64,000 bases of DNA from Miscanthus floridulus. Taxonomy: Eukaryota > Streptophyta > Magnoliopsida > Poales > Poaceae. Positions 46,260 through 57,720 of this stretch are shown one piece after another (the stretch's first letter is position 1; each line of letters begins with the position of its first letter). The notes beneath the pieces are model-generated. The model saw only the letters and a list, made by a program, of their open reading frames with translations. It was not told the DNA's origin and did not search any database. The stretch spans positions 17,648,502-17,712,501 of the forward strand of contig NC_089591.1 of assembly GCF_019320115.1 (NCBI RefSeq). The letters are read 5' to 3'. The translations under genes were made by a program, and so were the position numbers.

Positions 46260-47867
46260 GGTATCATATCATGTTCACCTAGATATGTCCAAGCGACCCA
46301 CCCATCAGGCCAAGTCATTAGATGTGAACCCTAGTCTAGAAAGTCCACCTCTATCCTATGTGCCCTTAAAGCGAGTTCAGAATCACAGAAAGAGGAAAAG
46401 ATAGTTCATGATGTGCCTATAGTCAAAGACTATCCCGACGTATTCCCTGAAGAATTACCGGGTATGCCACTAGACCATGATGTAGAGTTCATCATTGATC
46501 TGCTGCCGGGAACGGGACCCATTACCAAGAGACCCTATCGCATGTCAGTTGATGAATTGGCTGAGCTCAAGAAACAGCTTGATGAGCTCATCTCAAAGGG
46601 ATATATCAGACCTAGTGCCTCACCCTAGGGATCCCCCATTCTGTTTGTCAAGAAGAAGGATGGTTCAATGAGAATGTACATTGATTACCAGAACTTGAAC
46701 GCAGTCACCATCAAGAACAAGTACCCCCTACCAAGAATTGATGATCTGCTTGATCAGCTTCGAGGTGCCAAGTATTTCTCCAAGATTGATCTTAGATCTG
46801 GCTATCATCAGATGAAGATTCGAGAGAATGACATCCCAAAGACAGCTTTTGTGACTAGGTATGGTCAGTTTGAGTTCACCGTGGTGTCCTTTGGACTCAC
46901 GAATGCTCCCGCATACTTCATGAACATGATGAATAAGGTTTTCATGGATGAACTAGATAAGTTCATGGTGGTATTCATTGATGACATCCTTGTCTACTTA
47001 GCCACCGCTGAAGAACATGAACATCATCTGAGAACCGTGCTTGAGAAATTGGCCCAACATCAGCTCTACACAAAGTTCAGCAAATGCGAATTTTGGCTAT
47101 AGGAAGTTGCCTTCTTAGGCCACGTACTATCAGCTGAAGGTGTCGCAGTTGATCCGACCAAGATTGAAGCTGTGAAAGAGTGGGATCAACCCCGTAATGT
47201 GACAGAAGTCAGAAGTTTCTTGGGATTGGCTGGATATTATCGCCGATTCATCGAAAACTTCTCCAAGATAGCCCGTCCAATGACCAATCTTCTAAAGAAG
47301 ACCAAGGAGTTTGAATGGACACCCAAGTGCGAACAATGCTTCCAGGAATTGAAATAGAAGCTTACCACAACTCCTGTGCTAGCATTGCCTAATATCGGCA
47401 AAAATTTTGTTGTCTATTGTGATGCATCCCGTCAAGGACTTGGTTATCTATTGATGCAAGATGGAAGAGTAATAGCATACGCGTCTCGACAGTTAAAAGA
47501 ACACAAGAACCGTTACCCTACTCATGATCTTGAGTTAGCAGCAGTTGTGCATGCCCTAAAGATCTAGAGACACTACTTGATAGGCAACAAGTGTGATATC
47601 AATATGGATCACAAGAGCTTAAAGTACTTTTTCACTCTAGAAGATTTGAATATGAGGCAACGCCGTTGGCTAGAGTTGATCAAGGACTATGACCTGGAAA
47701 TTCACTCTCATCCGGGAAAAGCTAATGTAGTCGTAGATGCTCTCAGTCGCAAGAGCTACTGTCACACTTTGATCACTGAATCCGTACCACCTGAGCTCAA
47801 GGAAGAGATTGATGATTTCCAACTTGAGATACTATCGCACGGCCTATTGAACGAGCTCCGCATATAG
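46260..47867 (+). pseudogene. Reverse transcriptase and RNase H, Tekay-like element
   Basis: Same frame as gag. The RT domain runs from DYPDVFPEELPGMPLDHDVE (about 46429) through [20 protein letters not shown] to the catalytic box FIDD (46974-46985). The thumb and connection region includes [20 protein letters not shown]. RNase H has the gypsy form [19 protein letters not shown] with its first catalytic Asp, [10 protein letters not shown] and [11 protein letters not shown] stops at 46332, 46626, 47100, 47355, 47565 and 47865. The 46626 stop replaces Trp in the conserved SPWGSP box and the 47565 stop replaces Trp before RHYL. Confidence 0.9.
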
Positions 47868-49316
47868 TATGATCTCACAGAACGCATCTGTCAAGCTCAG
47901 AAAGATTGTGAAGAGATTGAATATCTCCGTGGTCTAATGAAACTAGGCTATAAGACCAACCACCATGAAGGTGAACAAGGAACCATCTGGTTCAAGAACA
48001 GAATCTGTGTTCCATCTGACCCAGTGCTACAAGAGGAAATTTTGTCAGAAGCTCATGATTCTAAGTACTGTATCCACCCTGGAGGTTAAAAAATGTACCA
48101 AGATTTGAAGAAACACTTTTGGTGGAAAGGCATGAAGACAAACATTGCAGGACATGTGGCATGATGTGACACCTGTAATAGAGTCAAGGCTGAACATCAA
48201 AGGCCTGTAGGTTTGCTAAAGCCTCTTGACGTCCCCGAGTGGAAGTGGGAGAGCATATCCATGGATTTCATAGTTGGATTGCCCCATTCACAGAAAGACA
48301 ATGATTCCATCTGGGTGATTGTTGATCGCTTGACCAAGATTGCTCACTTTGTACCAGTAAAGACCAAGACCAATGCCGAAAAACTAGCAGATCTATACAT
48401 TGAACATATTCTTAGACTGCATGGAGCTCCCTCTAGTATTGTATCTGATCGTGGCCCTCAATTTGTGTCTCAATTTTGGGAAGCCCTAAACAAGTCCATT
48501 GGAACCAAACTTGACTTTAGTACCGCTTATCATCCATAGACAGATGGATAGACTGAATGAGTAAATCAGATCTTAGAAGACATGCTTCGCGCTAGTGTAC
48601 TGAATTATGGCTCTGATTGGGAGAGATGCTTACCCTATGCAGAATTTTCTTACAACAACAGCTACCAAGCCAGTATCAAGATGTCGCCATTTGAAGCTCT
48701 GTATGGCAGACCTTGTAAGACACCTTTGATGTGGTCCCAACTAGGGGAAAGATCGTTCTTTGACTTCGCTAAGATTCAAGATGCCGAAGAAGGAGTTGCT
48801 CAAGTAAGAGAGAATTTACAAATTGCTCAAAGTCGATACAAGAGCTATGCTGACAAAAGGAGAAGAGAACTGGAGTTTAATGTGGGGGACTTCATCTATC
48901 TCAAGGTATCTCCGCTACATGGGACTGTCAGATTCCGTGTGAAAGGAAAGCTTGCCCCTAGATTTGTTGGCCCATTCAAGATTTGCAAAAAGATTGGAAA
49001 GCTCGCCAACAAACTCGAGCTACCTGAGGAATTAGTGGGTGTACATCCCGTATTCCATGTCTCACAGCTACACAAGTGTTTGAGGGTGCCCGATGAGGTA
49101 GTCCCAACTGATACACTTGACATTCAAGATACACTTGAGTATAGAGAACATCCTATTAGAATTCTGGACAGAGATACCAAAGAGACCCGAAGCAAGACTA
49201 TTCCTATGTGCAAGATCCAATGGAGTAATCATACTGAGAGAGAAGCAACATGGGAGAAAGAGTTGGACCTCCGGCTATGATATCCTTACCTCTTTGAAGA
49301 GTACGTTACACTTTAA
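47868..49316 (+). pseudogene. Integrase with C-terminal chromodomain
   Basis: The zinc-binding region (HDSKYCIHPGG...CDTC) contains TAA 48087 and TGA 48162. The catalytic core shows SMDFIVGLP, VSDRGPQFVSQFW and, after TAG 48537 and 48549, the Glu codon next to TGA 48558 in the TDGQTER box. The GPFKICKKIGKLANKLELP block and HPVFHVSQLHKCLRVP lead to a chromodomain (PIRILDRDTKETRSKTIPMC, then IQWSNHTEREATWEKE) at about 49150-49265. Chromodomains in this lineage are thought to steer insertion to heterochromatin by reading histone marks. The frame continues past TGA 49278 to TAA 49314. Confidence 0.9.
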
Positions 49317-49337
49317 TCTCGAGGACGAGATTCTGTT

Positions 49338-49349
49338 AAGGGGGTAGGA
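49338..49349 (+). promoter_or_regulatory. Polypurine tract of the Tekay-like element
   Basis: TAAGGGGGTAGGA immediately before the second LTR, which starts at 49351. Matches the usual purine tract position and form. Confidence 0.8.
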
Positions 49350-49350
49350 C

Positions 49351-52300
49351 TGTAACAACCCAAAAATCCATACACCTAAAAATACCAACTACAAAATTTT
49401 TCTTAAAAACTCCCATGTGATGATGAGTGTCATGTAAGAAACCCAACCTAAGAGTTGCATTAGAAGTAACCCAACCTAAGTCAACACACAAGCATGGCAT
49501 ATCATTTGTTGATTATGATTATTTAACTTCTAACAAATAAATGTTGCATACAACGTTAACTTAAATTGTGGTTTGGGTTTTCATTTGCTTTATGTTATGC
49601 TTAACAATTCCATTAAAGTAATAAACCATAAAGTTATTATTAAACAAAATTCCCTAAACTCCAATGAATAAGTTACCTCAGTTGTGAATTCAAATTCTAA
49701 ACCAAATTTGAATTCAAACAAATGGAAGAGAAATGAAAAATAGTGAAAGGAAAAGAAGAAGTGGGCCTCGTAGCCAGCCACTCGGCCCAGCCAGCCTAGC
49801 GCACGCACGCAGGCCCAGCAAGTAGGCCCAGGCTACCGCAGCCGCCCGCACGCCCAGCCCCGCCTGCTGCCGCTGCCACTTGGGCCCACGCGTCAGTTGC
49901 GAGTCACCCACGCCTGCATGTCTGTCTGCTCCACCCGCTGTCACTGCCACCGCGACCCCACGTAGTCGGTCGCGTGCCACGCCATTGTTCACCCCACGCT
50001 GGCTGATGAGTGGACCCCCAGCGTCATCCTCTTCCTTGATCCCCTCCTCTGCCTCTGGCAAAAGCAGAGCGCAGAAGCCGTAGGAAAGATCCTAGGCCCC
50101 AGCACCCTTTCTCCGCCGTCCGTGCCTCATGACCACCTGCAAAGCCGTTGGATGGATACCACCAAGGCACCGGCTGCCCGACAGGGTCACGCAAGATGCA
50201 TGACCACTACCGCGCGCCTGCCATGGCCATGGCCAAGCCATGCCCTTGCCCCCTCCCTGTCCCCCGCCTTACTGACCAAGGATCACGCAAATAGATTCTC
50301 CATCGCACCCATGACCGCGTCGCAACCCCGTAGCCCTAGCCGCGACGCAATCACGGCCCTTCGCGCGCACCTGGCCATCTCCAGCCGTTCATCCATGACA
50401 TGGCCGAAGCTCTGGCTATAAGAGCCCCAGCCCTGGAGCCCTAGCGATCGTCCATCGCTCGCCGCCATTTGGTGGCCATACACTGTGCACCTGAACCAAG
50501 AGAGAGGAGGGAGAAGGGGAAGGGAAGGGGGAGGAAAGCGCCGAAGCCGCTGTGGAAAAGGAGATCGCCAGAGCCAAAGACGATGCTATCGTCTTCATCA
50601 CTGGCGTGGGCAACGCGGCACTGCACGGCCACCGGAGCTACATGGCCTCGAATCGACATGGCATCACCACCCACTCTTCCACGCCACCCACGGTGAGCTT
50701 TTCCCCCTTCCGGTCTCTCTCTGCCATCGAACCTCACCGTCGGCCATGGCGCCCCACACCTGGAGCGTGTAGGCCAGTGCCTTGTCTCCGGCCACTAGGA
50801 ACACATGCACCCACGCACACCCCATGACCATGTCGTGACCACCTTGCGGGAGCCCCCTTGATCGCCCGTGCGCATCACCATCGACATCGTGTCGCCATGG
50901 CCGCTAGAGCCCCTAACAGCCACCTAGGAGTCCGAAGCCCCGCTTGAGCCTTGATCGCCTTCATCGTGCACCCACGAAACCACCGGAGCCATCGTCTGCC
51001 CAACCTAGTTACTAGAGAGCCGGCGTGCGCGACCTTGCCACCGGCGGGCACCGTCGAGCCGCCAGCCGCCATGGCTAATGACTTGGAAGACCCCGGCCAC
51101 CACTAGGGTCCCAGGATCATGATCGCCATGGCCTAGGGTAGCCTTTCCCCTCCCTAGTTGGGCACCAGCCTCGCCATGGAGGCTCACCAGCAAAGCTCGC
51201 CGCCGGTAGGAGCGCCACCGCGGGAGAAAGACAGGGGAAACACCCCCCCTCGCTAACACCCCTGCGTGAGCTCGGTGCATGTGAGCCGAGCCAAGGAGAA
51301 GAGACGGTGGACTTAGTTCACCGTGCGCCCTGCCGTAGGTCCATGGACCATGAGCATTAGTCCACCATGAGCCACACGGTGTGAGCCACGCTGTGGACGA
51401 AGCCCAATAAGAGCCCACGGCCATGACGTGGCTGCGCCACAGCACGCCACGTGTTCAGCCCGGCTCGACCCAGACCGGCCCAACCCAAAGCCCGTTTGAG
51501 ACCCGGCGGTGTTGACCGTTGACTGGTCAATGTTGACCGTTGACCTAGCCCCACATGTCAGTGACACGGACATTTTGGACCCACACAACAGGCGCTGATG
51601 TCATGCTGTCATCACACAGGACCCACATGTCAGCAGCCCACGTAGCCAGGGTGACGTCATGCTGACGTCACGTTGACATCAGCTACTAACGTCAGCAGCC
51701 AGGCCCCACATGTCAGTGACCCTGACTGTTGACCATTGACCATTGACTTGACGTTGACCGACGTTGACATTGACTGGACCCACCTGTCAGTGACCCAATA
51801 GCCTTTGGCCCCACCTGTCGGTGTGGACGACGTTGATGACATCACGCTGACGTCATGCTGACATCAGCTGGGCCCCACCTGTCAGCTTGGAACCGTGATG
51901 CTGACGTCATGCTGACGTCAGCAAGCCACGTGGACCAACCATAGCATGACACGTGTCAGCCCAGGATTAATTTAGCCTTTTTCCATTTTCAGAAATAGAT
52001 TTAAACTTCAGAAATTCATAACTAATTCATATGACCTTAGAAAAATACGAAACTAGGACCAAAATTCATCTAAAATCAAGCTCTATGCAATGAACCCATG
52101 TTTGAGTGCATTTGGCTCTTTTGAATTTTCATTGTTCCTTTGTGCTATTCTATAGACGTCGCTAACACGACTATAATGCGATCATTTGCAAACTCGGAGG
52201 AGCACCAGACCGACGAGGATCGTGAGTACCGTGAGGAGTACGGAGACAACTACATTGAAGGTAATGTAGAACTGCTATTGCTTTACTTTACTGCTACAGT

Positions 52301-53826
52301 CATATTATAATAGGACTTGCATGGTTGTATGCTTGCTTGAAAGCCTTTACCTTGACGCAACCTTACCCCTGCATACCCTGCTAATAGGCTGGACACACGC
52401 TTACTGCTATATATTTCATTACATATACTTCTACTATGCTTATACTACGTGCATGATGGACACTGGTGTTAATTGGACCATGGGGAGAGTGCTGCATGTG
52501 TGACTTGGGTGTGTGGAGGGTGAGGGTTGCGTCGACCAAGTTGGAGTACACGACGAGCCTAGGGCAAGTCTTGCTATGGGATGCTACCTAGGCACCCCTG
52601 GAAATGGATACCTGTGGTGGGTAAATGGTATATGAGGTGGACCTGGGTGTGAACCTGTGATGGGAGGAGCCCGGGATGGAGGTGCTGTGGTGGCATGATA
52701 AATAAAAACCTTGATGAAGACATTCTGGCTTGGTCACCCCTAAGGACTTACTAGTACTCAGATTCACCAGGAAGCCTTACGTACCACTCGCCCTATATGG
52801 TGCGGGATGGCCGGACTACTTGGTAGGATATTGCCACTACTACTAGGATGATAGCGGACAGTGTAAGGAGGTACGGGGCGCGGAGGATTTCCCCCACACC
52901 CTTCCGAGACTTCATGGAGACCTTGTGGACCCGGCTCATGACTCACAGTTTCAGCCACCCTAGACTAGACTTAGGGTGTACCAGGGCTGAATGGTAGAGT
53001 GGCATTATCCTAGGCTAGCAAGCGGCCGGAATCAGCCCAATTGACGACGATCAGCGAGGAAGGCGGATCTTGTGGTTATGTAAAACCTCTACAGAGTGTA
53101 TGGTTGATCGATCGATACATGTGCCGACTTGTCGGCTATGGACCTTTCCTGGGTTTCGCTTAAACTAGATAGTGAGATGAGTCCTTCTCTTCTTCCCCCG
53201 TGAGAGAGTGTCGGTCGTAGCCAGGGGCTACGGGCCTTGAGATAGTGTCGAGAGGGAGTTGGCCTATCGACTGAGCAATGGTATGGTTATGGTATGGTGA
53301 TGGTGTGGAGATGGTGGTTGTCGATCCTAGGATCGAAACCTGGCTCTAGAATGGGGATGGGGTGTGGGTGGTAATGGTGTTAAAACTTGACTATACTTTT
53401 ATATGTACTTGATATGCTAAATAAATAGGAAACCCTGGCCTTATAGGTTTCTTTTGACTATATCCAACTTGCATCCAATTTCCACAAAGCAATGCTCATA
53501 GGGTTGGGAGTGGCTAGTACAAATCATACTGATAAATTTTGGCATACAGGTTCTGCTGAGGAGTATAGCTTTGAGGAGTTTGATGATTGAGGGATTCATG
53601 CCTACGCTCGAGTTTGGCGATCTTATCTGTAAGCTATTCTGAATGAATGCTACTTTCATTCTGCCAATGCGGCGATGTAATAAATTATGTAATTCCGCAC
53701 TATTTGTACTCTGATATTATCGATGTTTGGATGTGATATTCGACTAGAATTTAGGTAATATGATCTACCATGGTCTTATTACACTTCGACTCTGGATTTC
53801 CCATCGTGGAAATCGGGGTTGTTTCA
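49351..53826 (+). repeat. 3' LTR of the Tekay-like element
   Basis: Collinear with 38500-42978. The TATA box is at 50417-50422. It lacks about 42 bases present in the 5' LTR (41366-41407) and has extra TTGAC and TGACGTCA repeats near 51500-51930. It ends GGTTGTTTCA, followed by target duplication ACGGT. Confidence 0.9.
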
Positions 53827-54958
53827 ACGGTGGCAGAACCGATCGCTGCCTACGGCGGTGCATTCGGTACAGCATGTTGTGCCCCATGCGCATGGCCCGG
53901 TGGGTGGTGCCCAGGGTCACGCCATCAGGTCCAACACGACATCATGAATGAGGGTAATGATCTCCCATAGTTCGCTTGGGCTGGCCAGAACATCATCACT
54001 GCGGCAATGCTTCTGTGCGGCGTTACCGAGCCCATCGACCCCTAGGAGCGGGCAGTCTACCAGAACCTCTGGGTTCTAGTAGAAGCCACTGCTATTCAAC
54101 AGGCAGAAAGCTCTGCATCATGACTTCGACATGCTCCCTCTCTACCCATCAGGGGAACGCGGATGTGCTAGACGGATCGCTCAATCCGCTCACCGCTACA
54201 GCCGCTAGGTGTGACTCGAGGGGCAGCAGCCGTGCCATGATCTGACCTAGCACCTGCTCTCCACCGACCACCGGTACACAAGCGGCCCGGTCCGCACCAG
54301 GACGCTCGCAGCATCATCAGCAACTGGCATTGGGCCTAGCACGTTGATGATGTCCACTGGGTAGTGGCAAGAGCAGGCAACACGGATCTTGGCCGAACCA
54401 TCGAGGGGAGCAGTGAAACATGCCCCTAGGCACGATCACCGACCGGATGACCAGAGTCCTAGCCCTAAGGGTCTGGGGCCACAGGCCTTTGATCGGCATA
54501 TTCGGAGGGCATCGTTCCCATAGCGCTTCCAACCGCCCACCAACATCACCAAGTACACTAGGGAGACAAACCCCGATATTTGGCTTGAAGATTACCAGCT
54601 CGGCTGCCGAGCCGAAGGGGTGGATGATGACTATTTCATCATTCAGTATCTCCCCATCTGTGTGGGGGAACATGTTTTGGCATGGCTTGAATTCCTCCCA
54701 CATGATAGCATCCGCAACTGGGCGGACCTCAAGAGGGTCTTCATCGGGAATTTCTAGGGGACATATGTCCACCCTAGGAACTCCTAGGACCTTAAGAGTT
54801 GCCAGTAGGAGCCCAGTGAGTCCCTGCAGGACTACATCTGTAGGTTCTCCCAATGATGCAACTCCCTCCCTAATGTCGTCGATGCGGACATCATCAGCGC
54901 GTTCCTCTCTGGGATGACCTTCGAGTCCCTAATCCACAAGCTTGGATGCCTAAAGCCC
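53827..54958 (+). pseudogene. gag: Gag of element F, middle part
   Basis: The frame after the Tekay-like insertion resumes with AEPIAAYGG. From about 54465 the capsid region is clear: GPQAFDRHIRRASFP, then PPTNITKYTRETNPDIWLED, YLPICVGEHVLAWLEFLPHD and IISAFLSGMTFESLIHKLGC. Stops are TAG and TGA. The reading frame is broken at 54958 by a copia LTR and continues at 56524; excising the LTR and one target copy gives ...KLGCLKP-HTTRDLL in frame. Confidence 0.75.
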
Positions 54959-56523
54959 TAAAAGCATCTAGGCCCCTAAGTGGATTTCGGTGATTAATGT
55001 CAATACAAGATTACTATGACTAACGTGTGTTTTGCAGAGGCAATTAAGTTAGGTCATGGTAATGGAGATCGATTGGGCAATCGAGGTTGTCATGCCCCTA
55101 CGATGGAAATCATTTTGGTTTTCAAAGGATGGATGACAAGGTTAAGGATAACTAGTTCTAAGTGTCAATTGAAGTTGGAGAGACACTTAGAGTAGTTTAG
55201 GACTTTGTTTTTTTTCCTTTGGCCGTACTATGAAGGGGGTATGAATAGGTAGCTTGACCTAGTTGAGTCTAGTGAGTTAGGTGTGGTGCACACTTGTGAA
55301 AACTAGCTCTAGGTAGCTCCTATGAATGCCTAAAATCCTTTGGAGCAAACTTCATTCACATATGATTGAAAGTTGGAAGTGAATGGAGGGTCAAATACTG
55401 ACCGGACGCTGGCTCCGGTGCGACCGAACGCTGGCCGCAGGGTCCGGTCAGTTCATTTGACTGTGAAGAACAAGTCTGGTGTGACCGGACACTGGAAGGT
55501 CGTGTGATCGGACGCTGAGGACTAGCGTCCGGTCGACTCCAGTAAGGGTCCAGACTTGAGAAAGTGCGACCGGACGTGTCCGGTCAGTGGTGACCAGACC
55601 CTGAGTATCCAGCATCCGGTCGTTTACAGTAAGCAACCAAGAGCGACCGGATGCATCTGGTCAGTACTGACCGGACCCTAACAGCGTTCGGTCATCACTT
55701 GAAAACTGTTCGCGGGTTGAACTGACCGGAGTGTCCGGTCAAAACGATCGGAGCGTCCGGTCACCCCGCAGAAGCTCATAACGGTTCGTTTTTTAGGCTG
55801 CCTTATAAATAGAAGCTCCACTCGTGAGTGGAGTCACTTTTGCTCATTCCAACAGCTGAGAAACATGTTTGTGAGTGCCAAGAAGAGCAAGGTCCTAGTG
55901 AGGTGTTTGTGATTTGAGAATCCAAGAGTGAAACCTCATTAGTGAATCAAGAGTAGACAAGTGTGCATCCATCTTCTCATTAGGCTTCGCATGGTCAAGT
56001 GAGAGTTTGTGCTTATTACTCTTGGTGATCGCCATCACCTAGATGGCTTGGTGGTGATTGGGAGTTTGGTGTTCACCCGGTGGAGCTTGTGGGTGACCCA
56101 ACTCAAGTTGTGAGCGGCTTTGGGTGATTCGCCGTGATGGAGTGTCGAAGAATCAACCCGTAGAGAGCACTTGATCCTTGCGCGGATCAAGGGGGAGCTA
56201 CACCCTTGCGCGGGTGCTCCAACGAGGACTAGTGGGGAGTGGCGACTCTCCGATACCTCGGCAAAACATCGCCGTGTTCTTTTCTCTCCCTATTTACTTT
56301 GAGCACTTACTTTGAGCAATTCAGTACTTGCTTTACATTCTTAGAATTGCTATGCTAGAGTAAGTTTGGAACATAGGGTGCAAGTCATTTGTGCGTTGAT
56401 TTGATAGGAACACTTTTCTAGGCACAAGGGGTTAATTGGGCTATCCGTAGGATTTGATTATTGCAAGAAAATTTAGAATTAGCCCAATTCACCCCCCCCC
56501 TCTTGGGCATCTTGATCCTTTCA
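54959..56523 (+). repeat. Solo LTR of a copia-type element
   Basis: 1565 bp with perfect 5-bp target duplication AGCCC (54954-54958 and 56524-56528). Ends TAAAAGCATC (probably once TGAAAG) and GATCCTTTCA form the short inverted repeat of an LTR. A TATA box (TATAAATA) lies at 55804-55811. Upstream of it, 55400-55767 is packed with GACCGGA and TCCGGTC. No coding. The copia assignment and the Maximus/SIRE style are from memory of grass LTRs. Confidence 0.8.
55804..55811 (+). promoter_or_regulatory. TATA box of the copia solo LTR
   Basis: TATAAATA in CCTTATAAATAGAAG, about 845 bases into the LTR and directly downstream of the GACCGGA/TCCGGTC cluster. The usual position for a retrotransposon core promoter. 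Confidence 0.65.
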
Positions 56524-57030
56524 AGCCCCATACCACCCGTGACCTACTCAACATCGCCACTAACCACACCTCCAATGAGGAAGCGGTTGGAGTGGTCTTC
56601 AACGGAGGCTGGGACAAAGGCAAGACCAAGCGCATGGACCAAGGCAAGGGCCCCTCCACATAGAGGGGCAAGAAGAACAAGAAGGATCAGCGCCGACCTA
56701 ACAACACCATGTTGGTTGCCGCAACTGACCGCACGGGCAAGCAGCCCCAACAGGGCCTGCTTGACCATTTCAATAGGCTCATGGATAGCCCATGCACCAA
56801 CCATGGGCCTGCTTGACCATTTCAATAGGCTCATGGATAGCCCATGCACCAACCATGCCTACCCTATTAAACACCTCTACAAGGACTACAAACTCCTCAA
56901 ACATTTCCTACAATAGGTCCGTGGGCCGAAAGAAGGGGACGGTAAAGAGGTGGCAACCAAGAAAGGAGGCACGGTGGGCAAGAATGGAGATGGTTTGCCC
57001 GACACCGATGAATGCTCCATGATCTTCAGT
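56524..57030 (+). pseudogene. gag: Gag of element F, C-terminal part
   Basis: HTTRDLLNIATNHTSNEEAV and a basic tail (GKTKRMDQGKGPST, TAG, RGKKNKKDQRR). A zinc-finger-like segment, SPCTNHAYPIKHLYKDYK, follows a perfect 52-base tandem duplication (56751-56802 and 56803-56854). That duplication is not a multiple of three and shifts the frame. Leads into the protease. Confidence 0.7.
56751..56854 (+). repeat. Perfect 52-bp tandem duplication in F gag
   Basis: The unit starting GGGCCTGCTTGACCATTTCA occurs twice head to tail with no difference. Its identity shows it is recent compared with the heavily mutated gene around it. Confidence 0.95.
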
Positions 57031-57720
57031 GGATCCGACACCATCTAGTCCAAGCGCTAGCACAAGGTACGCTATAGGGAAGCATGCGGCGCCGAGACAG
57101 CCATCCCCTCCTTCCTTAGCTGGTCAAAATCTCCAATCACCTTCGATCAGGGGGACCATCCCTCCCACATCATGAGACTAGGACGCTATCCACTCATCAT
57201 CGATCCCATCGTCTGCAAGAAGCACCTCACCAAGGTGTTGATGGACGAAGGCAGCGGCCTCAACATCCTCCACGTCGACACCCTCGATGCCATGTGCATC
57301 ACCTGATTGAAGCTCCGCCTAGCGGGCTCTCCCTTCCACAGAGTGATCCTAGGAGCACAGGCATACCCACTCGGGTAGATTGACCTACCCGTCATGCTCG
57401 GTAGCTGAGCCAACTTCCGCTCAGAGGTTCTCACCTTCGAAGTGGTGGACTTTCCAGGATCCTACCACGCCATCTTGGGGCGGCCATGCCATGCCAAATT
57501 CATGGCAATCCCCAACTACACCTACCTTAAGCTGAAGATGCTGGGACCGAACAACAACATCACCATGAGCAGCGCCTTCTCACACACCTTCACATGCGAC
57601 CGTGAGCACTATGAGCTCACCACTATGGTCGTCAACTCATTCGAGCTCCCATGGCTTAAGGAATCATTGATCTTGGCGGTCCCAGACTACAACTAACCAA
57701 CCTCCTTGATGGCCTTCTGA
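57031..57720 (+). pseudogene. Aspartic protease of element F
   Basis: The active-site block KVLMDEGSGLNILHVDTLDA (57231 on) has Glu where Gly is usual (D-G-G-S-G). Then LGxIDLPVML, YHAILGRPCHAKFMAIPNYT and a linker ending VPDYN. TAG and TGA codons at about 57046, 57055, 57303, 57377 and 57405 interrupt it. Paralogous to E (33320-33390 and on). Confidence 0.75.

Larger units (their letters stand above)
38500..53826 (+). mobile_element. Complete Tekay/Del-like chromovirus, 15.3 kb, with 4.5-kb LTRs
   Basis: LTRs of 4479 and 4476 bp flank a primer-binding site, an extra ORF, gag-pol in a single frame with a C-terminal chromodomain, and a polypurine tract. Target duplication is ACGGC (38495-38499) and ACGGT (53827-53831), one C/T difference. 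LTR ends are TGTAACAACC and GGTTGTTTCA in the second LTR. It sits inside element F gag. The chromodomain places it in the chromoviruses; long LTRs with an ORF ahead of gag recall rice RIRE3-type elements (from memory). All ORFs carry stop codons but no frameshift, so it is the youngest large insertion here. Confidence 0.9.

Noticed and set aside
54317..54853. 178-codon minus-strand ORF
   Set aside because: A shadow of F gag, whose plus-strand frame has clear capsid homology across the same bases.
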